Positions 45,288-54,712 of a stretch of DNA of 64,000 bases are shown in pieces (the first letter of the stretch is position 1; every line of letters begins with the position of its first letter). Origin of the DNA: Buxus sempervirens (taxonomy: Eukaryota; Streptophyta; Magnoliopsida; Buxales; Buxaceae); the NCBI GenBank assembly GCA_947561395.2, contig OX387186.1, positions 7,491,888 to 7,555,887 on the forward strand, in the 5' to 3' direction. A model generated the notes under the pieces. The model did not search any database. It saw nothing but the letters and a program-made list of their open reading frames with translations, and was not told where the DNA came from. The position numbers and the translations under genes were made by a program.

Positions 45288-46256
45288 TCACTCCTTAGGG
45301 TTGCTGATCAGATTAACTTCTGAAATCACAGCCATAATCACATCAGACTCAGTTAGATTCACATGGGTCTTGTCTCTGCTCTTCCTATGCCTGCACTGAG
45401 CAGCATGATGGCCTGGTTTGCCACAGACAAAACAATTCCCTTTCTTCTTTGAGTCTTTCTTAAATTCTGGTTTTCTATGTTTCTGAAAATCCCACCTTTT
45501 CTTCTTCCTAGAACCATCCTCAATCATGTTGGCTTTGCTGACTGGAATTAAGGCACTGGCTTTCTGGGCCTTCTCTCTGACCTGGGCTTGTTCTTCTATC
45601 CTGATATGGACTATCAGTTCTTCCAGGGACATATCTTTCATCTTATGTCTCAGGTTGGTTTTGTAAACTTTCCAAGAGGGAGGCAGTTTCTCAATAAGAG
45701 TTCTTGCCACAAACAGCTCAGGTAGGATAATTCCCTCATTAGTCAGGTCTTTCACAGTCTTTTGGAGGTCATTAATTTGATCAGAAATAGACTTCCCATA
45801 AACCATGACAAATTCCAGAAATTTTCCTATGGCAAATTTCTTCACTCCGGCATCCTCAGTCACAAATTTCTTATGCAAAGCATCCCACACATCTTTAGCA
45901 GACTCATATCCACAATATAAATCAAAAAAGTCATTAGATAAAGAATTTAGCAAATAATGTTTGCAAATTCGGTTTACTTTTACCCAAGCATTGAGTTCTG
46001 CAGGTTCAGACCCATCACTAGGAGCCTCGGGTTTAGGAGTAGATAGCACAAAGAATAATTCAAGGGTTTCAAACAAATATGAGATCTTCTGTTTCCATCT
46101 CTTGAAGTTTTCACCAATTAATGGTTCAACCTTCGTAAGATCAATAGAAGGGGATACATCAGGGTTTAATGGTTTGACAATATCCATCACAAACAGATTG
46201 AACAGAATTCGGATGGTGATGGGCAAACACGAAAAACATAGAACAGATGAAAGCAA
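45288..46256 (-). CDS. Copia gag
   Basis: An open frame of 322 codons. It contains GENFKRWKQKISYLFETL, the gag region around AKDVWDALHKKFVTEDAG, then ISDQINDLQKTVKDLTNEGI and the zinc knuckle CFVCGKPGHHAAQC (CX2CX4HX4C). The true start is probably the internal ATG of MDIVKPLNPD, about 20 residues in, as the first residues look like leader. It ends in TGA where the pol fusion normally reads Trp (TGG), so gag is cut off from protease by a nonsense change. Confidence 0.85.
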   Translation of the reverse strand: MLSSVLCFSCLPITIRILFNLFVMDIVKPLNPDVSPSIDLTKVEPLIGENFKRWKQKISYLFETLELFFVLSTPKPEAPSDGSEPAELNAWVKVNRICKHYLLNSLSNDFFDLYCGYESAKDVWDALHKKFVTEDAGVKKFAIGKFLEFVMVYGKSISDQINDLQKTVKDLTNEGIILPELFVARTLIEKLPPSWKVYKTNLRHKMKDMSLEELIVHIRIEEQAQVREKAQKASALIPVSKANMIEDGSRKKKRWDFQKHRKPEFKKDSKKKGNCFVCGKPGHHAAQCRHRKSRDKTHVNLTESDVIMAVISEVNLISNPKE

Positions 46257-46289
46257 ACATATAGAACAGTATAATTAAGGCTTTAAGAT

Positions 46290-47152
46290 TGTTGGTAAAT
46301 ACGGAGATATACTATTCTGAATATCAAATAGATAGTAGAATAGGAATGAGATAGGGTAAACAATAAAACAGTAGTAGGTAACAGATGCACGAAATTCTAG
46401 GAAAATAATCAAGACAGAAAAGAATAACAAATGCAATCAGACGAGTTTATCAGAAACAAAATGTAAACAGGATTGGAATAAACTTATCGGATTAATTAAA
46501 GGTCGAGGTGAGATTCAATAATCTCTGTACTTAAAGCCTTAAGCGCCCCCTTTAGAACGATTCTTCAGTGCGACAGGTTGCTTGACGCCGTGGCTTCCAG
46601 CATTCAACGACCAAAGGCCTCTTCCAGTAATCCGCACAGAAATACTGGACTATCAGGGAACCCTTTTAGCAGTGTCACTTGTTTTTGTTTCAAAAGAGAG
46701 AAGGAGAAGAAGAACCAGACGTATCAGATAATGTATCCCCAATACCCTAATCCTCCCTTTTATAATAGGGAGAGAAATTGAACGTTTGTGTCCCTTGAGA
46801 GGCACACGTTCACACGATTAAAACTTTAATTAATATTAATTAACTTTTTAATCCAACGGTTAGAAAACCCAATAGATAGCAACGGTTAGAAAACGTTTTA
46901 GAAAAAAAAAATAAAACGATTAAGATTCAGCAAAAATTAAATATAAAAAGATAGGATGTAAAGAAACCCCGACAACAAGGAAAATTGTCTCACTTTAGGG
47001 GCTGCACCCCTTTAGAACCCACTATTCAATATAAACTCTTGGAAGTTCTCATAAACTTCCAATGTAGGACTATTCCTCCCACAAGAGACAAAGCACTAAA
47101 GGACACACAAAAAGGAAATTTTGAGCCCTTAACAAACCAATAAAATACAACA
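46290..47152 (-). repeat. 5' LTR of the copia element
   Basis: An 863-bp LTR, right in the window. AACTT follows, and then CACGGAGCATG, the continuation of the GDSL 3' flank. Confidence 0.93.
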
Positions 47153-48172
47153 AACTTCACGGAGCATGTTTCTGCCTGGAGTTTATCTGCCTCCATTCTT
47201 CTTAAATTTCAAGTCTCCTTACCAGAAGGGGAGGGCAGGAAAAATAAAGAAATAGAAGAAGAAGAGTTGGATTGGCATAAAATATTTATAGCAAACTAGC
47301 TAGGTGAAGGATACTCTAATCCATGAAGTGGCCAGAGGTTTGCTTCTTATTGGGGTGAATTTCTTTTGGTTTTCTGGACTGCAGATGTTCTTTGCTTTCA
47401 GTTCTATTTTTGTTCCATGTAATTATATATTTTGATGTTCTGATGATACCATGTATGTATAGACTTAATTATATTGTTTAGCTTTGTAATCCTCTTGGAT
47501 ATTGACCACCTACTTTCACCTGGCTAGGGCTGTCACTGGTTCAAAATTTGATTTGCCATTAAAGTAAAATTAAATTCATCCAACCAAATGGTATAAATAG
47601 TTCAAATTATCATGGGAATTAGAGAATATGAACCAGCATTCTCTTAGTCCCATATTGACTGAGAACAAAGAGATCTCATGGATTGTGCCGAAAATAATGT
47701 CCCAAAACAACTTTACAATACACCATTTCAAAAAGAATTTTAAAGGATAACTTAGTTTCTTCATGTTTTTCGTTTGGAAAAGCTTTCTTTTTTGGAGTTT
47801 AAATGCTACTCATGATCCTCTGTAAGAGTCCCAATAGGTGTAATTTACAAAGGGACATTCAACCTTCATCATTTCAATTCCTATATTTTAGGATTTCTAA
47901 CACAACACTTTAAGCAACTCACTTAGTTATAACCCTATTATTATTATTATTTACGTAATTTTGCATATTTGCACGTCGAACAAAATTAGGGCTGTTCACT
48001 AGGGCGGGCTTGGACCAGGCTAGACCATGTATATACAAGGCTTATGGTCAATGTCCAAGGCCAGTCAGCTTGAAGATCGGGCTTTTGTGCATGATTAACC
48101 TTGCCAACCTAAAAAAAATACTCTAAAAGCCCAAGCCCTCCCAGCCCAGCCCGCTTTAATTGAAAACTTATA
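47153..48172. other. 3' flank of GDSL copy 3
   Basis: Matches 27144-28400 (copy 1) and 59309-60336 (copy 4), without the MITE of copy 1. No gene is seen. Confidence 0.75.
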
Positions 48173-49563
48173 GGCTGTGTTTGGAACCTTAGATTTGGGG
48201 AGAAAAGAAAAGAAAAGAAACCCCCAAAAAAAATGAAAAGAAGAGAAGAAATGAAAAGAAGGAATTTTCTCTTGTTTGGTTTGCTAGAGAAAGCAAAGAA
48301 GAAATTTTTTAAGAAATCACTTTCTTTTGTTTGGTTATTTTCAAAGAAAATTGAAAAGAAACCAAGCAACTAACCCAAACTTGTAGCTACTTTGAAAATT
48401 TTGTAATCATACGATATCAAGTAAATCGGTGCATATATCTTGTAGAGATGATCAAAATTCATATCTTACATGTTCCAACATATATCTAGTATAAACAGAA
48501 GAGCCATAATTGGTGGAGCTGCATATCCAAGTCCTTCCAAGATGGCATTTAGTGTCGGATTAAATCCCCCAAGGCAATCAATTCCTGTTATTGAGCATAT
48601 CAATCTTCCAACTAGAGCCATTGCACCATAAATGCCTGAATTTTTCCAAAACCAGCAGAAACCAACAGTTTAGCAGAGAGTATTCATAAGCTTTTGGTGT
48701 TTTCAAATAGAAGAAATATTATATACAATTATTCTCTTCAAACCCAAATTAAAATGAATCAAAACCACCAATAAAATCCTAAAATCGAATTACCAGATAA
48801 ACATTCAATCTCAACTCAAATCAAATACTTTCACTCAAATCCACAATAGAAAAAAAAAAGAAAAGAAAGGAAAAAGAAAAATGGTCCAAAAATACACTCA
48901 CCAATTCCATAGGTAAGCCTTACGACAGCTCCCAATTTCTCCCACATAGGAAACTCCGTATCATTGAATCCCTGATTGAAGGTGGTGACCTCCATGGCCG
49001 AACCTCCAAAAGCTCTCCCCTCCCCTTCTCGTCCTCTTCCATCAACACTTTCCCTACTCTGTCCTGCTGAAGCCCTAATACGCAGAACAGAAACCCTAAA
49101 TCCATTAAAGCTGCTCCTCCTCTTTCCTGTCTGTACGTCAAAGAACTTCAAACCCAAGCTAGTGGCAGCCGCTCTACCAGCATAACAAGAAATAGTTACC
49201 ACAGAGGCCGAGTTCCGAGCTCCAGAAACCAACGGTAACTCCAAAGCTCACCCTGATGGTGAGAAGGGAGGAAGCCCCAAGGATTGCTTCGTTGAACTCC
49301 AGAGCTCACTCTTGACGTTGAGAAGAATGAGCACAAGACACATTTCCTTCGTGAGTTTTCGACGGAGGCTCGTGTTTTTGTTTCTCTCCAAATCCCTACG
49401 TTTTTGGAGAGAAATTTTTGTACCGAGGGAAAGAAAAATTTTGAGCTAATTTTCTTTCCCTTTCTCCTTAAATTGGGTTTCCTTCCTTTAACCAAACAGA
49501 GGAAAAGAATTTTTGGTCATTTTCTTTTCTTTTCTTCCCAAATCCAAACATCCAAACGCAGCC
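48173..49563. mobile_element. TIR element carrying a host gene fragment, copy A
   Basis: Ends are GGCTGTGTTTGGAACC and, inverted, GGCTGCGTTTGGATG, each followed by GATTTGGG and an AAAAG-rich part. A 3-bp ATA repeat flanks it (48170-48172; 49564-49566). Length is 1,391 bp. The unit 1 spacer (about 28405) lacks the element. The interior is a captured gene piece (see the pseudogene entry), so it is a Pack-type element, probably PIF/Harbinger-like. Confidence 0.75.
48489..49244 (-). pseudogene. Captured first exons of a plastid membrane-protease-like gene, copy A
   Basis: Minus-strand exon 1 (from 49244, MELPLVSGARNSASVV...) has a transit-peptide-like start and continues as AMEVTTFNQGFNDTEFPMWE and KLGAVVRLTYGIG to a donor near 48,900. 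Exon 2 (about 48635-48490) reads GIYGAMALVGRLICSITGID then GGFNPTLNAILEGLGYAAPP, a hydrophobic segment. The pair resembles the N-terminal part of a plant CAAX-protease-like (CPBP family) plastid protein. I recall that likeness only loosely. No catalytic Glu-Glu motif is included, so the fragment cannot be a working protease. Confidence 0.5.
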
Positions 49564-49566
49564 ATA

Positions 49567-50487
49567 GCATTTTTTTTACTAATTATTATAAAACATGTTT
49601 CATTATAATTAGAAGAAAAATATAGAAATAAAAGGCTCCTCACACAATTGATATCTATACTATTATTCCTTTTGCAATGTGTAAAAATGGAAAGGAACTA
49701 AACTTTATATCAAAATTTTTGTGTTGGATTAACGAGAACGAATGAACTCATGGGAAAGCAGTTTTCTAAAAAAAGAGCTTTATTGCTTTCAAAGTTTTCT
49801 TCAAAAAATAAAAGGAAAATAAATATATTTTCTTTTCCATTGCCTTCCACCTAACCAAACATAGCCAGTAAAATTATTCTAATTAATATTAAACTAGAGG
49901 AATGCACGTGCTATGCGTAGTTAGTTATAAAAATACACATGGCATTAACAAACCTGGGTGTTGGATTAAATTTGAAAAAAATAGGAGAGTGTTTTCGGTA
50001 TAGATTGTGAGGCAGAAGCAAGGATATGCTTTGCATAATAGTGTAGAATAAACAAGCTGGGTTAAAACCTTTGGTTATCACTTGATTAAAGGATAATAAA
50101 CGTTCCTATCAAAAAATCTAAAGAACATTGGAAGTTACTTTTAGGAGGCAAAGTAAGGTATTCATAATTTTATGAATCATGAAGAAAGGTCTGTAATTTA
50201 CCCCAACAAAAAAAATGGAAAAAATCGGAATGGAAAAATGCTCCAGAAAAGGCCATGTCTGGTCGTCAATCGTGATTAAAAAGTTGGTGGTCGCCGTCCC
50301 GGACAAAGGCACTGACCCACCACCAACTACTGAAAGGGAAATTCAGATAGTTTAACAATTCTGAATTTTAACGAGGACTCCACGATATGATCCTTTGAAT
50401 GGGAAGATGTTACAGGCCCCGAAACTGAAAGGAACATGGATCAACCTTGCAATGTCCACCTATTTTCGTATCATAGGATACTTCGAG
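49567..50487. other. Spacer between units 3 and 4, left part
   Basis: Matches 28405-29340 of unit 1 and 61722-62630 of unit 4. No gene is seen. Confidence 0.7.
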
Positions 50488-51547
50488 TACTACAAAAAAA
50501 GTCTTTTTATTACGGCACTTTTGAAGTGCCCTTATAATATGAAAAAATGCCATTATATTTTGATAGAGTGCCGTTTTAAGTGGTGTTGCATTATGTTATA
50601 GCGACAACTTATAACAACCCTTTGGAATATGCCGCTATAACGATTGACGACATTCCCCTCCTTGTCGACCAAAAACTTGGAGAAGTTCCATTTGATGCTG
50701 CTTCCAAATATTCCACCTTTGCTCGACTTCAAGAACTTGTAGATTGGTGCAGCATTGTCCCCATTTACATTAACCTATTGTAATAACAACATGATAATTT
50801 GGTTTATTATGGAAGGCGTTTACTCTTTTTTTTATCACAAACAGAAACAAAAGACAATGAACACATGTCATCTTCATCCTCCTACACTCCTAGGACTGTG
50901 GCAAATTAAGAATAATGCACCAAGATGAAATTAATCAAGTAATTAGTCACATCAGAGAGTGAAATCAGTTTTTAACTCCAAATAAGCATGAAATGTTGCA
51001 TATGGTGCTAAAGATTAAGGCATTCTAATCAAGCTAACACTTGAACTGGATTTCTCCCATCTTCTGGCATCACTCCTGTATTGTAAGAATCTTAATACAG
51101 TATTCCCAGAGGGATGAGACAAATGAAAGATGAAATATAGAATACACTTCAAAATGAGTGAGGAATTAACCAAATTTGAGGCAGCTAAGCACATCACAGG
51201 CATTCCATTGTTGAGCTTCTCGTTTATCGTTTATTGGGAAAGTTTCTTCTGATTTGTCAGGAAAGGAGCAACATCAAACGTGTAATCACTGGTTTACCCT
51301 CCAATTTGTTCTAGTAACATAATAGTGAGGATGATGTCAAGTTTGCCCAACGTAGAAAGTTAAGGTAAGCTCAGCAGGACTTTTAAGATGTTCATCAGTA
51401 TACACAAATTGAGGAAAAAAAAACAAAGAAAAAACAGCATCTCCTTTTCATTTTTGTGCTTTGGACTAGTTTTGCTGTGATATATAAAAATATAAAAGAA
51501 CAACTTCACAACTGGCTTATGTTGATGATAATGATTTTCAGATTTAC

Positions 51548-51947
51548 CTTGTCAAAAATGGGAAACTCTGCTTTGAAGCGAGTGCAAGCAAACTCTTGGA
51601 TCTGATCATTATTTCCTGGCTCCTATGCCCCAAACTGATTGCATGGAAAAGCCAGAATTTCTAGTCTTGCAAAAGACACCAAAACAAAGGAGTGGGATTG
51701 AGGGTGTTGAAGAAGTCAATTGATTAATCTGAATAAAAATCCAGAACTACCGAATTAGATAATTAGGCTGGAGTCATATAAATGCAGTCCCAAACCTTGA
51801 TTTTTATACTTCTCATACAACTGACCCAGCTCCTTGTAGTTTGAGTTGGTCAGGCCATTGTTAACAGAAGTTGAGAAACAGGTGAAATTTACAAAAATGA
51901 AACTTAAATATAGACTCCAAGGAGGATGTTTTACAATCAAGGCAAAT

Positions 51948-52033
<86 letters not shown>

Positions 52034-52860
52034 GCGCAATCAGTCGAATGTAGAATGAAACTTAAAATTGATTTCAGGCTCTGAAAATTGAAGCTTCAAC
52101 CCTTAAATGAGAAGTTAACTTCAGGGGAAAGCAAGCTATGCAGGACTAAAAGATGAAAAGGACGTACCACTGGGATGCAACATTGACAATTAACACGACT
52201 TTCCCCTTGTACTGGCTAAGATCCACATCATATCCTTTAGCATCCTGAAAATGAAAGTGACCCCAATCAAGGAATAGAATCAAATGAAAAAAGAAGAAGG
52301 ATTTAGTGATTGTAGAGAGAGAGAGAGAGAGAGAAGTTTTGGAATCCAGCATATCTCTATGACAAGAATGAGGACTACCAAATCAATTGATTTGATAGCA
52401 GAAGACTACAAACTAGAGCTCGTAATTTTTAACCATTGCTTCCTTATTATGTTAAATATTTTGTCCTTTAAAAATCAATGTTCCAGAATAAAATTTCAAA
52501 AAAGTAACCAGAAACCTAAACTCTCCAGCCCACCTTTTCTGTTTTTTCAATTAGGGCAAACCAACTAAAAATCCAGTTAAATAGGAGATAAAAACAATTT
52601 GAGAACCACAAATCCCAGTTGAACCTGCTAATTTTGCCAAGAGAAAGATACAAGCGGACGAATCTATAAGATGAATATGCAGCCGCACCCAAATGCCAGA
52701 AGATAATAATATCTCAGAAACTTTCCACTTGATTCTCGATTACAATTACCAAGTGCTTTAGGAGACTTGAGAAAAAGAAAAGCAAATCGCAGAAATCACA
52801 ATTCACAACCTAACAGATTCCCAAACTTGTTTAGCGAAAGAAACTAACCTTGACAGTGAA
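51548..52860 (-). pseudogene. Captured glutathione peroxidase fragment
   Basis: Minus-strand exons match plant phospholipid-hydroperoxide GPX. One ends at 52849 with TSVHDFTVK. Next come 52244-52168 ([20 protein letters not shown] to VASQ-C), 51857-51796 (GLTNSNYKELGQLYEKYKNQ) and 51665-51548 (LEILAFPCNQFGA-stop-EPGNND to FPIFDK). Exon sizes 77, 62 and 118 are near those of real GPX genes and introns are kept, so the capture was genomic. The catalytic Cys codon spans the 52168/51857 junction. Defects are TAG in place of Gln in the NQFG.QEPG motif and an acceptor reading AA before 51857. The C-terminal exons after FDK are missing. Non-functional. Confidence 0.85.
51949..52030. repeat. (GA)n microsatellite
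   Basis: About 40 uninterrupted GA units inside a GPX intron. A second short run is at 52315-52334. Confidence 0.95.
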
Positions 52861-53754
52861 ATCATGGACTGAAGTTTTTCTAAACCGACAACATCCAATT
52901 GTGGAATTCTAAGAAACAGGAATCAAAACATCAACATCAAATAATGTAAGAAATTACGCTATTCAACAAAATGATTTACCATATGACAAATTAGAGGCCA
53001 ATTAATTCCATAGATTAAAAAAAAGTCTTTGAGTATCAGAGATTGCAATTGCAAAAGCGGATTTTCCAATTCGAGCATCAGATATTGCAATCACAATCAG
53101 TAGCACAGAAGAGTAAAGAAAACTCTGATTTGAGTTAGGTTTTGATCCTGACCTGAAATGAAACGAGCGCCAAGGAGTCAAGGTGCCGATTAACGAAATG
53201 CAGAAAAATATTAGGTGAAGAAAATACACAGATCACCTGTTGCAGATGGAGCGGAGGTGAACACTGTTGGTTTTACCATTAAATCGGAAGAAAAAAAGAG
53301 AGAGGAAGAACACAGACCTTCAACAGCGGATCGAATAGAGCTGTTCAGGCTAGCGATTCACGAGCTTTTCTAGGGTTTTGAAAGATGCGCGAACCCTAGA
53401 CCCTATCGTGATTAATATGCTATCTCACTCTTTTTTAACCTCTTTAAACCATTTTTCCCAAGCCGAGGATGGATGATTTCATGAGAAATGGAGGAAACTC
53501 CGGAAAGAAGCTTTTCCTCTTCCAAGCTTGGAAATGGTGGCGAGCTTTCTGGAAATGTGGATGGAGCGTCGGTGAAATTTTAGTGATGCTTTCTGGAAAT
53601 AATTACTTTACAATCACTATGTCACTTCTTTATTATTATGCTCAACAAGTATCACTATTTTTAAATAGTTAGTGGGGAGGTGCGCTCAACCACATTATTA
53701 TGCTTCGTGCATTGTGAACCAAAGTTGAGCAATCTAAACGAGTATTAAATTTTT

Positions 53755-54340
53755 CTGTGTTTAACTTTTATAATAGCATTTTCTAATAAAGTGCCATAAT
53801 AAATATTTTATAACTTATTGTATTGCGGCATCTTATAGAAAAGTGCCGTGATAATTTGTTTTATAGAGGCATTTTCTTATAAAATGCTGTAATAATTTTT
53901 TTTATAATGGCATTTCTTAGAATATGCCATAACAAATTGTTTTATAGGGGCATTTAATTGGAAAATGCCGTAGTAAATTATTTTATAGCGGCATTCTCTA
54001 GGAAAATGCAGTAATAAATCGTTTTATAGTGGTATTTTTTTAGGAAATGTCGTAATAATTTGCTTTATAATGGCATTTCTTAGAAAATGCAGTAACAAAT
54101 TGTTTTATAGGGGCATTTAATTGGAAAATGCAGTAGTAAATTATTTTATAGCAGCATTCTCTAGGAAAATGCAATAATAAATCGTTTTATAGTGGCATTT
54201 TTCTAGGAAATGTCGTAATAAATTATTTTATAGTGGCATTTTAAGAAAAGTGCCGTAATAAATTGTTTTGTAACGGCATCTGCATATGAAATGCCGTATT
54301 AAGGCACATATAACAGCACTTTTGTATAAGTGACCCTCTA
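53755..54340. repeat. Subterminal repeats of the CACTA element
   Basis: Roughly a dozen degenerate 40-45-bp units with TTTTATAGNGGCATTT and AAAATGCCGTAATAAA. One block of about 120 bp near 53,900-54,020 is repeated at 54,060-54,180. Confidence 0.8.
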
Positions 54341-54712
54341 CTAATGTCGTTACATCACCTTTTTTTTGTAGTGGAGGGACCCTCGGCCTCCTTTGGTAGG
54401 GAATTCGAGTTTCCCTGGGACTCCAAAATTATCCGCAAACCCAGATAAGCATAAAGCCATAACAAACTAAAAAACATGATTAGATAAAATATTTAATAGC
54501 ATCCTACCAGTACCCAACTACTTACTCAACCAAAAGAAATATTGACAGACTCTTGCCGCACTAGTTTTTTCATTGAACTAAAAGACTTCCTAAAGCAATC
54601 CAAAATTACTTGGAAAGTATCACTCCACCAACCTGTTAATGATGTGAACATTGTCATATATGTACAGCATCATTTGCCACCACATTCTCGTTTCTCTTCC
54701 GTGTCTCTGTCC

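Larger units (their letters stand above)
40866..47152 (-). mobile_element. Full-length Ty1/copia retrotransposon, coding-defective
   Basis: The element is 6,287 bp with LTRs 40866-41729 and 46290-47152 (TGTTGGTAAATAC...ATACAACA). A 5-bp duplication AACTT flanks it (40861-40865; 47153-47157). On the minus strand the order is gag, protease, integrase, RT-RNase H, which is the copia order. A purine tract (GTGGGGGGACT on the minus strand) precedes the 3' LTR at about 41730-41740. The usual copia PBS (TGGTATCAGAGC-type) is not seen after the 5' LTR, where ATCTTAAAGCC follows. LTRs differ at a few percent of positions by eye, so it is older than the Tat-like element. Stops and frameshifts break the polyprotein. 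Confidence 0.93.
50488..54373. mobile_element. CACTA element carrying a glutathione peroxidase fragment
   Basis: The left end reads TACTACAAAAAAAG (first C changed to T) and the right end TTTTTTTTGTAGTG. The 3-bp duplication GAG (50485-50487; 54374-54376) is confirmed by empty sites CTTCGAGGGACCC at 29341 and about 62627. Length is 3,886 bp. Subterminal repeats (TTTTATAGNGGCATTTTCT and the AAAATGCCGTAATAAA type) fill 53750-54340 and a little of the left end. The middle is host DNA with part of a GPX gene. No transposase is seen. Confidence 0.92.

Noticed and set aside
51240..51400. Possible last GPX exon
   Set aside because: I could not find the expected C-terminal GPX wording in any frame; the captured fragment seems to stop after FPIFDK.
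51755..52039. Poly(Ser-Leu) ORF
   Set aside because: Arises from the (GA)n microsatellite, although its end overlaps the genuine GPX exon.
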